Below are positions 15,482-24,026 of a stretch of DNA of 64,000 nt, in pieces. The notes beneath the pieces were generated by a model that worked only from the letters and a program-made list of their open reading frames with translations, made no database searches and was not told where the DNA came from. Both the position numbers and the translations under genes were made by a program. This stretch comes from Bog-756 sp035531955 (GTDB lineage: Bacteria > Actinomycetota > Acidimicrobiia > Acidimicrobiales > RAAP-2). The stretch lies in the NCBI GenBank assembly GCA_035531955.1, contig DATKRZ010000107.1, positions 1 to 64,000 of the forward strand, given 5' to 3'. How positions within the stretch are numbered: position 1 is the stretch's first letter; each line of letters begins with the position of its first letter.

Positions 15482-16726
15482 ATGACCAAACGGATCGTGA
15501 TCCTCGGCGGGGGGACCGGGGGAACGCTCAGCGCCAACCGTCTGCGGCGGATCTTTCCCCCAGGAGACGTCGAGATCGTCGTTGTGGACCAGAACGATGA
15601 CCACGTCTACCAGCCAGGGTTGCTCTTCGTCCCGTTCGGGTTGACCCACACTGACGAGATCGTCCGCGCTCGGCATCATCAGCTGCATCGTGGCATCCAA
15701 TTCCGCCAGTCCCCGGTCGAGTGCGTCGACATCGATGCGGACACGGTCCAGCTTGGAGACGGGACTGAACTCGCCTATGACGTTCTGGTCGTCGCTTCGG
15801 GCTCCATCTTGGTCGAAGAGGAGACCGAGGGGCTCACCGGGCCGGGTTGGATGGAGAAGGTCTTCACCTTCTACGACGTCGCGGGAGCCGCCGCACTGCA
15901 TGACGCACTCGAGGGATTCGATGGAGGCCGCCTGGTGGTCAACGTAATCGACATGCCCATCAAGTGCCCGGTCGCACCCCTCGAGTTCTGCTTCCTGGCC
16001 GACTGGTTCTTCCAGCAAGCCGGCATTCGCGATCGGGTCGAGTTGACGTATGTGACCCCCCTCGATGGCGCCTTCACCAAGCCGGTGGCGTCGAAGGCAC
16101 TGGCCGGGTTGCTGGACGAGAAGGGCGTCGCCCTGGTAACCGAGTTCAATACCGGCGAGGTGGACGGATCCGGAGGACGACTCGTCTCCTACGATGGGCG
16201 TGAGGTCGGCTTCGACCTGGCCGTGGTCGTTCCCCTGCACGGTGGCGCCAGCTACGTGACGAGGTCCCCGGGGCTCGGGGACGAGTTGGGCTTCGTGCCG
16301 GTCGACGAGCACACACTGCAGTCGACTGTTAAACCAAATGTATTCGCCATCGGTGACGCCGCAGGAGTTCCCACATCGAAGGCAGGGTCGGTCACCCACT
16401 TCGAGGGGGAGGTCCTGGTCGAGAACGTCCGACGGTTCCTGGCCGACAAGCCGCTGGACGGCAGTTTCGACGGGCACACCAATTGCTTTATCGAGACCGG
16501 GTTCGGCAGGGCGCTGCTCATCGACTTCAACTACGACACCGAGCCGCTGCCCGGGCACTTCCCGACCTCGGTGGGTCTGCCGCTGTTGAAAGAGTCAAGG
16601 CTCAACCACCTGGGCAAACTGATGTTCCAGCCGCTCTACTGGCACAGCCTGCTTCCCGGCCGTGACCTTCCCGGTGTCGGAACGGCCATGCCCACGCGGG
16701 GCAAGGACCTCCAGAGCATTCCATGA
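15482..16726 (+). CDS. Sulfide:quinone oxidoreductase-like flavoprotein
   Basis: A 414-residue FAD enzyme of the NDH-2/SQR superfamily. FAD motifs are IVILGGGTGGTLSANRLRR at 5-23, LVVASGSIL at 102-110 and AIGDAAGVPTSKAGSVTHFE near 300-320. Cys162 and Cys170 lie in DMPIKCPVAPLEFCF, the place of the first SQR catalytic Cys, but the Cys that canonical SQRs carry after the GD motif is absent here. A further Cys sits in HTNCFIETGFG. It thus belongs to a variant group that is often followed by sulfur-relay genes, as here (TusE-like and DsrE-like). Sulfide oxidation at the membrane quinone pool is the probable role. The ATG at 15482 was chosen over one six codons upstream. Confidence 0.83.
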   Translation: MTKRIVILGGGTGGTLSANRLRRIFPPGDVEIVVVDQNDDHVYQPGLLFVPFGLTHTDEIVRARHHQLHRGIQFRQSPVECVDIDADTVQLGDGTELAYDVLVVASGSILVEEETEGLTGPGWMEKVFTFYDVAGAAALHDALEGFDGGRLVVNVIDMPIKCPVAPLEFCFLADWFFQQAGIRDRVELTYVTPLDGAFTKPVASKALAGLLDEKGVALVTEFNTGEVDGSGGRLVSYDGREVGFDLAVVVPLHGGASYVTRSPGLGDELGFVPVDEHTLQSTVKPNVFAIGDAAGVPTSKAGSVTHFEGEVLVENVRRFLADKPLDGSFDGHTNCFIETGFGRALLIDFNYDTEPLPGHFPTSVGLPLLKESRLNHLGKLMFQPLYWHSLLPGRDLPGVGTAMPTRGKDLQSIP

Positions 16727-16769
16727 CCGCCCGAGCCACTCGTCGGAATCAGAGGATAAGGAGTTGACC

Positions 16770-17093
16770 ATGTCCACCGCCACCGCCACCTACGCCGGCA
16801 CTACCGTTGCCGTCAACGATGAAGGGTTCTTCGAGGACCCAAGTCAGTGGACCGAAGCCATGGCGCCGGAGATCGCCCGGGAGCAGGGCATCGATGAACT
16901 CGCCGAGCCGCATTGGCAGGTGATCAAGTTCATGCGCACCGAGTATGCCGAGAAGGGAACCGGGCCCACCGTCCGAGTCCTCGGCAAGACGTCTGGAGTA
17001 TCGATCAAGCAGCTCTATCAACTATTTCCGAAAGGTCCAGCCAAGACTGCCGCCAAGATCGCCGGTATCCCCAAACCGCGCGGCTGCATCTGA
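16770..17093 (+). CDS. TusE/DsrC-like sulfur carrier, single C-terminal Cys
   Basis: A 107-residue DsrC-family protein. The start follows AAGGAG perfectly. The fold markers VNDEGFFEDPSQWTEAMA, then HWQVIKFMRTEY and SIKQLYQLFPKGPAKTAAKI are clear, ending IPKPRGCI with the swinging-arm Cys106. The second redox Cys of true DsrC, eleven residues earlier (ACKIAG), is Ala95. This makes it a TusE-like carrier that can hold a persulfide but cannot form the intramolecular trisulfide used with DsrAB. It sits 43 bp after the SQR-like gene and 38 bp before the DsrE-like gene and likely shuttles sulfur between them. Confidence 0.9.
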   Translation: MSTATATYAGTTVAVNDEGFFEDPSQWTEAMAPEIAREQGIDELAEPHWQVIKFMRTEYAEKGTGPTVRVLGKTSGVSIKQLYQLFPKGPAKTAAKIAGIPKPRGCI

Positions 17094-17131
17094 CCGCTCT
17101 GCCGGTCTCCGATCCCACAGAAAGGTGCAAC

Positions 17132-17599
17132 ATGAGTGACCCGATCGAAAAGGTGTCGATCATTGTTTCGAAGGGCTCATTGGAGGGGGTCTATCCGGCG
17201 CTGATCATGGCCAATGGCGCCCGGGCTGAGGGGATCGAGGCCAATCTCTTCTTCACGTTCTTCGGCCTCGATGTGGTCCATCGATCGACAATCGACCACA
17301 TCAAAGTGGCCACCGTCGGAAATCCAGGCCTGCACCTGGCCACCATGGCCGGTGGCCTGCCAGGCGTGTCGTCGGTCATGACTCACTACCTCGAGAAGAA
17401 GATGGAGAAGCTTGACATTCCCCCCATTCACGAGTTCGTCGAAATGATCGCTGACACAGGTGCGGGGATCTACGCCTGCAAGGCATCGACGGACCTGTTC
17501 GAGCTGACCGAGGACGATTTGATCGAGCAAGTCATGGACATCATCACGGTCGGTGAGTTCTACTCCCTGGCCGCCGGTGGTGAGATCATCTTCACGTAG
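17132..17599 (+). CDS. DsrE-family sulfur-transfer protein
   Basis: A 155-residue DsrE/F-like protein (DsrE2 group). It begins with the family strand KVSIIVSKGSLEGVYPALIM and continues with ANLFFTFFGLDVVHR. The reactive Cys116 is in GAGIYACKASTDLFEL, the conserved position that takes sulfane sulfur. The middle (LPGVSSVMTHYLEKKMEK) is hydrophobic then charged and may touch the membrane or SQR. The ATG follows AAAGGTG. It completes an SQR-TusE-DsrE trio. Expected role is to accept sulfur from SQR or rhodanese and give it to TusE; direction cannot be read from sequence. Confidence 0.9.
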   Translation: MSDPIEKVSIIVSKGSLEGVYPALIMANGARAEGIEANLFFTFFGLDVVHRSTIDHIKVATVGNPGLHLATMAGGLPGVSSVMTHYLEKKMEKLDIPPIHEFVEMIADTGAGIYACKASTDLFELTEDDLIEQVMDIITVGEFYSLAAGGEIIFT

Positions 17600-17693
17600 G
17601 GCTCGGTGGTGGTCCTTGAAGAAGGCGGTGTCCGAAGAAGGATCCTCCTAAGGATCCCCCTGACCGTCCGGCTACGAACATCGGAGCACGGCA

Positions 17694-18848
17694 ATGGCAC
17701 TCTCTGACGGGGCAACTGTGGGAGCGGCACTCCGGGTCGGGGGGGCCCACGTGCCGATCATCGGCTCGGCACGTGTGTACGTCTGCGGTATCACCCCCTA
17801 TGACACGACTCATCTCGGCCATGCCGCCACGTTCGTATGGACCGATGTGGCAGCCCGGGTACTACACCTGACCGGCGCACACGTAGATGTGTGCCGCAAC
17901 GTCACCGATGTCGACGACCACCTACTGGCCGAGTCCAGGTCCCGAGGTGTCCCATGGCGCTCTTTGGCAACCCAACAGACATATCGGTTCGAGCGCGATG
18001 CGTCTGATCTCGGCATCATTCGCCCGGCATTCGAACCGAGAAGCCACGACTACGTCGACGACGTCATTGGCCTCGCCCTCGGCCTCATCGCCCGAGATGC
18101 CGCCTACGAACGTGACGGCTCGGTCTTCTTCCGAGGGGAACACGTGTGCGAGACCGCGGGTCTCGATCCCACCGAAGCGGTGATCCGGCTGGAGGAAGAC
18201 TCAGCCCACCATGACAACCCCTTGAATGAGGTATCGCAGAGCCCGCTTGATGTGGCCATCTGGCAACGCTCTTCCGGTGACGAGCCGGCGTGGCCGAGCC
18301 CGTGGGGGGAGGGACGGCCTGGATGGCACGCCGAATGCGCCGCGATGGCTCTCTCAACCTTCGGCCCGACCGTCGACCTGCACGGAGGCGGGGCCGATCT
18401 CGATTTCCCGCACCACGCCTACGAAGCGGCGCTGGCCGAAGCATTCACCGGCGTGTCGCCATTCGCCCGATCGTGGATGCACGTGGGCACGGTGAAGTCC
18501 AGGGGGCAGAAGATGGCCAAGTCCACGGGCAACCTTGTCTTCGTCCACGATCTGCTCCAGCGCTGGCCCGCGGCGGCCATCCGATACCTGATCCTTACGC
18601 GGCCCTGGCGGGCCGACTGGGAATTCGAGGAGGACTCCCTCATGGAGGCGACTGCACACCTCGATGACATGTGGAGCAGAGCCACGAACACCGTCGACAG
18701 CGACAGCGCCCGGCGACAGGTAGTCGCAGCGCTCCTCGACGACATTGACGCCTCCCATGCACTGGCCATCGCCAGAGAGGCTGGGGGACAGGTACTCACC
18801 GAGCTGATCGAATTTCTCGGTCTTCGCGACACCACCACTTGGTACTAA
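17694..18848 (+). CDS. mshC: MshC-like L-cysteine:glucosaminyl-inositol ligase (mycothiol synthesis)
   Basis: A 384-residue class I aminoacyl-tRNA-synthetase-like ligase. The sequence VYVCGITPYDTTHLGHAATF (28-47) is the MshC version of the CysS signature, with HLGH at 40-43 and KMAKS at 273-277. Zinc ligands Cys31, Cys215 and His240 keep the MshC spacing. It lacks the C-terminal tRNA-binding part of CysS. MshC joins cysteine to GlcN-inositol, the third step of mycothiol synthesis. The gene follows DsrE by 94 bp. It is somewhat shorter than typical MshC (about 410 residues), so a paralogue with another amine acceptor cannot be excluded. Confidence 0.87.
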   Translation: MALSDGATVGAALRVGGAHVPIIGSARVYVCGITPYDTTHLGHAATFVWTDVAARVLHLTGAHVDVCRNVTDVDDHLLAESRSRGVPWRSLATQQTYRFERDASDLGIIRPAFEPRSHDYVDDVIGLALGLIARDAAYERDGSVFFRGEHVCETAGLDPTEAVIRLEEDSAHHDNPLNEVSQSPLDVAIWQRSSGDEPAWPSPWGEGRPGWHAECAAMALSTFGPTVDLHGGGADLDFPHHAYEAALAEAFTGVSPFARSWMHVGTVKSRGQKMAKSTGNLVFVHDLLQRWPAAAIRYLILTRPWRADWEFEEDSLMEATAHLDDMWSRATNTVDSDSARRQVVAALLDDIDASHALAIAREAGGQVLTELIEFLGLRDTTTWY

Positions 18849-18932
18849 TCGGAGCGCCCGCGCTGTGGAGGCCGACGAGCGGTCGATGTTCTGACTTCAT
18901 GGTCTTCTAACGGACCTTGGGCGGCCCACCGT

Positions 18933-18987
18933 CGGCAACGAACCGGCAACGAACCGGCAACGAACCGGTGATGAACCGGTGATGACG
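18933..18987. repeat. Five 11-bp tandem repeats
   Basis: Three copies of CGGCAACGAAC are followed by CGGTGATGAAC and CGGTGATGACG, a head-to-tail array of 11-bp units, about one helical turn each. It lies between the convergent mshC and sigma-factor genes in a 219-bp gap with no gene. It may be simple slippage, or a phased protein-binding array. Confidence 0.85.
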
Positions 18988-19067
18988 GCGATTGGGGCGT
19001 GGAGCAACTTCCGCCTCCCGAAGCCGTAGTGACGGTCATGGTCGAGGGCTGGCCGTGATCACGCAGA

Positions 19068-19925
19068 TCAGCCTCGTAGGACTCCTCGCCAGACCACGGC
19101 CAGGGTCGCGAGTACGTCTGGGTCGGCGATCAGCTCGATCTCGCGCACCAGGCCAACCTCGACGTGGAACACGAAGGCGACCTTGACCGACCCGGCCATG
19201 ATCCAGGCAGCACCGGGGTCACCGTCGATGGTGACGGGTATCGCCCCTTTGGCGCCGTTGAAGCGGGCGGCCACTGCGGCGGCGCCGTCGTAGATCGGAT
19301 CGGCGCCCGTTCGTTGTCCCACCAGGTCGGCGCGCATGACGGCGTCGGGCGCGAGCAGGGACAGCAGTCGCGCCAGATCCCCGCCGTGAGCTGCGGTCAG
19401 GAAGGCGTCGACGACGCTACGGCTCTCGGCGCTCGCCGTCTTCTCCGCGGCCGGCTCGGGTGCGCCCTGCACCTTGCGCCGTGCCCGGCTGGCCAGCTGG
19501 CGCACGGCGGTGCCCGAGCGCCCCATGATCGCACTGATCTCATCGAACGGATAGCCGAAGACATCGTGCAGGACGAACGCAGCTCTCTCGGGGGGCGCCA
19601 GGGCGTCGAGGACGATCTGCATCGCCCCACCCATCCTCTCGGCGAGCAGGGCGTCGGCCTCCGGGTCGGCCGGTGCGGACTCGGCGGTTGCCTCGGCTTC
19701 GGCCTCCGACCGGGTACGCCGCTTGCGCAGGTGGTCGAGGCACAATCGCGTCACGACGGTGGTCAGCCAGGCGGGTAAGTCGTCGACATCGTCCTTTCGG
19801 GAGAGCCGAAGCCAGGCTTCCTGCAGCACATCATCTGCATCGGCCTCCGACCCGAGGATCCGGAGAGCGATCGCCGTCAACCGGGGCCGCTCGGCGTCGA
19901 AACCGGTCATGTCCATGTCGCTCAT
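19068..19925 (-). CDS. ECF41-like RNA polymerase sigma factor with SnoaL-like tail
   Basis: A 285-residue extracytoplasmic-function sigma factor. Region 2 is seen in EADADDVLQEAWLRLSRK and region 4 in DVFGYPFDEISAIMGRS with GTAVRQLASRARRKV. The last about 120 residues form a SnoaL-like domain (AFLTAAHGGDLARLLSLLAP onward), the fused regulatory tail of the ECF41 (SigJ-like) group that replaces an anti-sigma factor. Members usually sit by a COE-family gene (carboxymuconolactone decarboxylase, oxidoreductase or epimerase); here the divergent neighbour is a VOC protein instead. The start ATG at 19925 has a second Met three codons in. Confidence 0.92.
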   Translation of the reverse strand: MSDMDMTGFDAERPRLTAIALRILGSEADADDVLQEAWLRLSRKDDVDDLPAWLTTVVTRLCLDHLRKRRTRSEAEAEATAESAPADPEADALLAERMGGAMQIVLDALAPPERAAFVLHDVFGYPFDEISAIMGRSGTAVRQLASRARRKVQGAPEPAAEKTASAESRSVVDAFLTAAHGGDLARLLSLLAPDAVMRADLVGQRTGADPIYDGAAAVAARFNGAKGAIPVTIDGDPGAAWIMAGSVKVAFVFHVEVGLVREIELIADPDVLATLAVVWRGVLRG

Positions 19926-20004
19926 ATGCTACTGACGTGCATCCACCCAGCGATGTGACACCAGGTCGCTGTCACATCCTCTGATCGGCGTGCGTCATAA
20001 GGGT

Positions 20005-20346
20005 ATGAACATTCTGCAATCCATTGTCCACCCCGTTCGCGACCTCGATGCGGCCAAGGCGGTCCACATCGCCCTTCTCGGCATCGAGCCCCACACCGAC
20101 CGGCCCTACTACGTCGGATTCAACATGGGGGGTGTCGAGATCGGCCTCGACCCCAAAGGTCACGAGAAGGGCCTGAGGGCACCGGTGCCGTACTTTCGTG
20201 TCGCCGACCTCGACACCGCGCTCGCCGAGGTAATGGAAGCGGGTGCCCAAATCTCCGGCCAGTCGAACGATGTCGGAGGCGGCACGTGCATCGCCACGGT
20301 CACCGACGCGGACGGCAACACTCTGGGCCTCATCCAGAGCGGCTGA
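20005..20346 (+). CDS. VOC/glyoxalase-family protein
   Basis: A 113-residue single-module vicinal-oxygen-chelate protein. It runs MNILQSIVHPVRDLDAAKAV, then the second beta-alpha half VPYFRVADLDTALAEVMEAG and the closing TVTDADGNTLGLIQSG. A GTG at 19990 would add five residues; no clear ribosome site decides between the two. The gene is divergent from the ECF sigma factor, and such pairing suggests it is a sigma-factor target. Possible activities range from glyoxalase to antibiotic binding; substrate residues are not diagnostic. Confidence 0.83.
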   Translation: MNILQSIVHPVRDLDAAKAVHIALLGIEPHTDRPYYVGFNMGGVEIGLDPKGHEKGLRAPVPYFRVADLDTALAEVMEAGAQISGQSNDVGGGTCIATVTDADGNTLGLIQSG

Positions 20347-20561
20347 GGAGTCTGCGTGACGTCCCTGATGGCTGGCCGTTCGAGCACGACCCGGACCACC
20401 GGGCCGGCCGTCCATTTCCAGCCGGGTTCGAGACGGGTACTGTCTACGTCCGAAGCCAGTGGCTGTGGAGGCATCTACGCTGACGGTGGCCCGTCACTGT
20501 TGCGAGCAGCGCCGAGGCAAACCCTGACGAGGTTCCGAAATGAAGGGAGCGACCCCACATA

Positions 20562-20798
20562 ATGAAGACAATGACACGTAGACAGCTGGGCGGACCGTGT
20601 GATTTCTCGCTCCGTGGCACCACTGCTGACGAGGTCATAAAGGCCGAAGACAGACACTTGAAGGAAATGGTGGCAAGCGGCGATGCCACGCATGAGAGCG
20701 CATTGAAGGAAATGAAGGGCAGGTGGAAGCACCCGATATCGGGGATGGGTTGGTACCGGAACACCAAGCGTGAGTTTGCTGCACTTCCCGAAGAGTGA
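20562..20798 (+). CDS. DUF1059-like small protein
   Basis: A 78-residue protein matching the DUF1059 layout: a single early Cys (GGPCDFSLRGTTADEVIKA) then DRHLKEMVASGDATHESAL and a C-terminal extension KGRWKHPISGMGWYRNTKRE. The N-terminal part resembles the family of small putative metal-binding proteins; the Trp/Pro-rich end is less usual. A Met three codons in is an alternative start. It stands alone between the VOC and DUF998 genes. Function unknown. Confidence 0.75.
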   Translation: MKTMTRRQLGGPCDFSLRGTTADEVIKAEDRHLKEMVASGDATHESALKEMKGRWKHPISGMGWYRNTKREFAALPEE

Positions 20799-20858
20799 CC
20801 GTCCACTCCCGGACTCCATGAGGACCATCGATGTTCTCGAGCGGGCGGAGGCCCATCG

Positions 20859-21470
20859 ATGAATCACTTGACGGCGGCTGGCGGGTGGCTGGACCTGCTC
20901 GGTCTGGTTGCTGCCGTGTCCAGCCTTGTATTCCTCCACTTTGCCCCGACCGGTCTGTCTCCCATGCGCAACCCGGTGAGCCAGTACGGCATCACCCCGT
21001 ATCGAGCCGGCTACCGTTCGGCCACCATCGGGTTGGCCATCGCCGGAGCTGGTGCCGCCGTCGGCGTGGCCAAGACCTTGAGCGGACGAGGTGTCGGGTC
21101 GGTGGTGGCTCTCCTGGTCGCATTCGCGGTGGCCCGGGCAGTGATCAGCTGGTATCCGATGGATGCGCCGGACCGGGTCCGGACGTCCACCGGCCACACC
21201 CATGGAGTCATCGCTGTGGTTACGTTCGCAGCAGCGACGTTGGCAGCACTGCAGCTCGGCCGATCCCTTGCCGCGCCGGGCCGGTGGCACGCACTCTCGC
21301 CCTGGTCGACCGGTCTCGGATTGCTCATGGCCGGGTGCGTCCTCGGCATGGCCCTGACACGGCGGAACGAGGGCCTCCGCCTCTACTTCGGCCTCGTCGA
21401 GCGTGGCCTCTACGTGGCCATCATCGCCTGGTTGGCAATGCTCGGTGTTGCCCTCGTGCACGGCGCCTGA
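20859..21470 (+). CDS. DUF998-family membrane protein
   Basis: A 203-residue protein with six hydrophobic helices. The conserved start is a helix followed by LSPMRNPVSQYGITPYRAGY, then an Arg/Ser/Pro-Met-Asp segment (ISWYPMDAPD) and a His-containing helix (TGHTHGVIAVVTFAA), all typical of DUF998. The family is widespread in actinobacteria and has no firm function; links to lipid or stress physiology are speculative. The gene begins 60 bp after the DUF1059 stop, so the two may be co-transcribed. Confidence 0.82.
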   Translation: MNHLTAAGGWLDLLGLVAAVSSLVFLHFAPTGLSPMRNPVSQYGITPYRAGYRSATIGLAIAGAGAAVGVAKTLSGRGVGSVVALLVAFAVARAVISWYPMDAPDRVRTSTGHTHGVIAVVTFAAATLAALQLGRSLAAPGRWHALSPWSTGLGLLMAGCVLGMALTRRNEGLRLYFGLVERGLYVAIIAWLAMLGVALVHGA

Positions 21471-21577
21471 GCGGTCAACGGGTCGGTGTCCTGATCACCC
21501 GACCAGTCCCATGCCGACGACCGGTTCGGGACAGCCGAGAACGATCAGATATCCGGGGTATGGCCATGTTCTGTCCC

Positions 21578-23074
21578 CTACTCCACAGCGGCGCTGATCG
21601 ACCGCTCCAGCGGTCCACCCTCGCGCAGACCGACGATGATGCCGGCCGCTACTGCCATCGCGGCCAGGAACAGCGAAGTGACGGTGAAGGCGTGAGCCAC
21701 TGACGACGACGCCGGGGACCTCCCACCGGCCAGGTCGAAGACGAGCCCGGTGAGCGCCAGACCGAGGGCCGTGCCCATCCCCCTGGTCATGTTGAGCACG
21801 CCCGAGGCCAGACCAGACTGACTCGGGGGCACCGAACCCATGATGGCGGCGTTGTTCGGAGGCGTGAACAGACCCAGCCCGATCCCCACGGTGGCCAAGA
21901 GCACCAGGAACGCCGAACTCGTCGGCCGGAGCGCACCCAGCACGGTCAGCCCGCCGGCCACGGTAGCCATACCCCCGATGGTCAGTAGCCGGGCACCGAG
22001 TCGATCAGCCAGGCGCCCGGCAATCGGAGCGGTGATCCCGAGGGCGAGTGGCATGGTCATCAACTCGAGACCGGACCGTACCGATCCGAACCGCAGACCG
22101 CGCTCCAAGTAGAAGGGAACGAGGAAGAGGACGCCGAACATGACCAGGTAGGACAGCATGCCGCTGGCGATACCGGCACTGAAGCGGGGCCTACGGAAGA
22201 GACCCATATCGAGCATCGGCTCGGCGCATCGGACTTCTCGTCGGATGAATCCGATGGTCAGGGCGATTCCCAACACGAACAGCCCGATGATCGTGGGTGA
22301 GGTCCATCCCTTCGAGTTGCCGAAGGAGATGGCCGTAAATACCGCCACTACGGCCGGGAAGACCAGGGCCAGTCCCGTCCAGTCGAACCGCACCCGGTCC
22401 TGGAGGTGGCGGCTCCGGGGGACCAGCAGGAGCCCGGCGATCATCCCGAGCAGGCCGAAGGGAACGTTGACGAAGAAGATGAGCCGCCATCCACCCGCCG
22501 CCAGAAGGAACCCTCCGACGGTGGGCCCGAGGGCCAGACCCACGGCCTGGGCGGCACCTTGGATCCCGATGGCCCTTCCGAGGGATGACTTCGGCACCGC
22601 CAACACGATGATCGCCACGCTGTTGGCCTGCAGCAACGCCGCGCCTACTGCCTGCAGCGCCCTGAACCCGATCAGTGTGCCCAAATTCGGGGCCAGGCCA
22701 CAGAGCGCCGATCCGACGATGAAGATCCCGAAGCCGTAGACATAGAGAAGCTTGTGCCCCCACATGTCGGCGAACCGGCCGACGGCGGCCACGGTGGCCA
22801 CCAGGACCAGCAAGTAGCTGAGGCCGACCCAGGTCACGGCACCGACGCCGGCGTGGAATGTCCGTTGCAGGGTGGGCAGCGCCACGGTGACGATGCTGGC
22901 GTCGAGCTGGCCCATGAACGCCCCGATGCACACGGCCGCCACCGCCAGCCAGAACGCACTGGGCCGACGCCTGATGACTTCGGGACGCCTGGGCTCGACC
23001 ACCAGGCGGTGCCATCCGACCGGCCTCGGCTCTTCGAGTGTGTCCACGTTCGAATTGTGGCGGTCGCCAACCAA
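21578..23074 (-). CDS. MFS drug exporter, DHA2 (EmrB/QacA) 14-helix type
   Basis: A 498-residue major-facilitator exporter. The helix-1 motif MGQLDASIVTVALPTLQRTF is that of DHA2 multidrug pumps, and motif A-like sequence (VGRFADMWGHKLLYVYG) and motif C-like (GAAQAVGLALGPTVGGFLL) follow. Fourteen hydrophobic segments are visible. It is divergent from a LysR regulator with 43 bp between, which likely controls it. Substrates would be hydrophobic toxic compounds; none can be named. Confidence 0.93.
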   Translation of the reverse strand: MVGDRHNSNVDTLEEPRPVGWHRLVVEPRRPEVIRRRPSAFWLAVAAVCIGAFMGQLDASIVTVALPTLQRTFHAGVGAVTWVGLSYLLVLVATVAAVGRFADMWGHKLLYVYGFGIFIVGSALCGLAPNLGTLIGFRALQAVGAALLQANSVAIIVLAVPKSSLGRAIGIQGAAQAVGLALGPTVGGFLLAAGGWRLIFFVNVPFGLLGMIAGLLLVPRSRHLQDRVRFDWTGLALVFPAVVAVFTAISFGNSKGWTSPTIIGLFVLGIALTIGFIRREVRCAEPMLDMGLFRRPRFSAGIASGMLSYLVMFGVLFLVPFYLERGLRFGSVRSGLELMTMPLALGITAPIAGRLADRLGARLLTIGGMATVAGGLTVLGALRPTSSAFLVLLATVGIGLGLFTPPNNAAIMGSVPPSQSGLASGVLNMTRGMGTALGLALTGLVFDLAGGRSPASSSVAHAFTVTSLFLAAMAVAAGIIVGLREGGPLERSISAAVE

Positions 23075-23103
23075 GAAAGATAATAGATATTTCGTGTACT
23101 ACC

Positions 23104-23114
23104 GATAAGCTATC
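23104..23114. promoter_or_regulatory. Short palindrome in the MFS/LysR divergent promoter
   Basis: GATA-AGC-TATC is a perfect 4-3-4 inverted repeat three bases before the LysR ATG and 30 bp from the MFS start. It lies in an unusually AT-rich 43-bp gap that must hold both promoters. A LysR site is plausible; the arms are short, so this is weak. Confidence 0.35.
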
Positions 23115-23117
23115 CAT

Positions 23118-24026
23118 ATGGATTCCCGCCGCCTCCAGCACTTCGTGGCCGTCGTCGACCACGGCGGTTTCACCGCCGCCGCCAAAGCCACATTCGTGTC
23201 ACAGCCCGCCCTCTCCCTGGCCGTCAAGGAGCTAGAGGCCGACCTCGGGACCCCGCTCTTCGACAGGATCGGGCGAAGGGTCCAGCTCACCGCGGCCGGG
23301 GCCGCCCTCCTCGGGCCGGCCCGCCAGGTGCTCCGGGACCTCGAGACCGGTCGGGCTGCGGTGACCGCCGTGGTCGGCTTGGAGTCGGGCGTTCTGTCCT
23401 TGGCCTGCCTTCCGACCCTCGCCGCTGACCCTACGGCGACACTCGTCGGCCGGTTCCGTCGTCGCTATCCGGGTGTTCGCGTCGACCTCGCCGCTCCCGA
23501 GGACTCCCGCGAGCTGTTCGAACTGGTCGAGACGGGCACATCCGAGCTGGGGCTCACCGATGCCCAGGGCGTCCCCGACGCGCTCGAGTCCACCGGACTC
23601 GGATCGCAGGTGCTCGTCTTCATCCATCCCCCGGGCACCGCCACCAGCGTCACCACCTCGGCGCTGATCGACTTCGAGGACACCCTGTTCGTGGCATCAC
23701 CCGAAGGGACTTCGACGCGACGACTCCTCGATGAGCGACTGGGCTCGGTGGGCGTCAAGCCGAAGCTGGCCGCCGTCTCAGCACAGCGAGACGCCATTCT
23801 TCCTCTGGTGCTCGCCGGGGCCGGCGCTGCGCTCGTGCCCGAGTCGATGGCCGAGGTCGCCGAGAAGCTCGGGGCTGTCATCGCACGGCCCGACCCACCA
23901 GCCGTTCGAGAGCTGGCACTGGTCCACCGGACCGGTCCCCTTTCCCCGGCCGCCAGCCGGTTCGCACGACTTGCCACCCCCGATCCTGTACTCCGAGATC
24001 CGGCCGATCTGCCCGCCCACGAGTAG
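23118..24026 (+). CDS. LysR-family transcription regulator
   Basis: A 302-residue LysR protein. The helix-turn-helix MDSRRLQHFVAVVDHGGFTA, then KATFVSQPALSLAVKELEAD and GTPLFDRIGRRVQLTAAG cover residues 1-60; the effector domain follows (SGVLSLACLPTLAADPTATL). It diverges from the MFS exporter and most likely governs it in response to an unknown inducer. The C-terminal end is a little short but complete (about 300 residues is usual). Confidence 0.94.
   Translation: MDSRRLQHFVAVVDHGGFTAAAKATFVSQPALSLAVKELEADLGTPLFDRIGRRVQLTAAGAALLGPARQVLRDLETGRAAVTAVVGLESGVLSLACLPTLAADPTATLVGRFRRRYPGVRVDLAAPEDSRELFELVETGTSELGLTDAQGVPDALESTGLGSQVLVFIHPPGTATSVTTSALIDFEDTLFVASPEGTSTRRLLDERLGSVGVKPKLAAVSAQRDAILPLVLAGAGAALVPESMAEVAEKLGAVIARPDPPAVRELALVHRTGPLSPAASRFARLATPDPVLRDPADLPAHE

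Noticed and set aside
17638..17657. AAGGATCC direct repeat after the DsrE gene, as a possible terminator hairpin
   Set aside because: The stem would be only six base pairs from self-complementary GGATCC units, with no T-run behind it.
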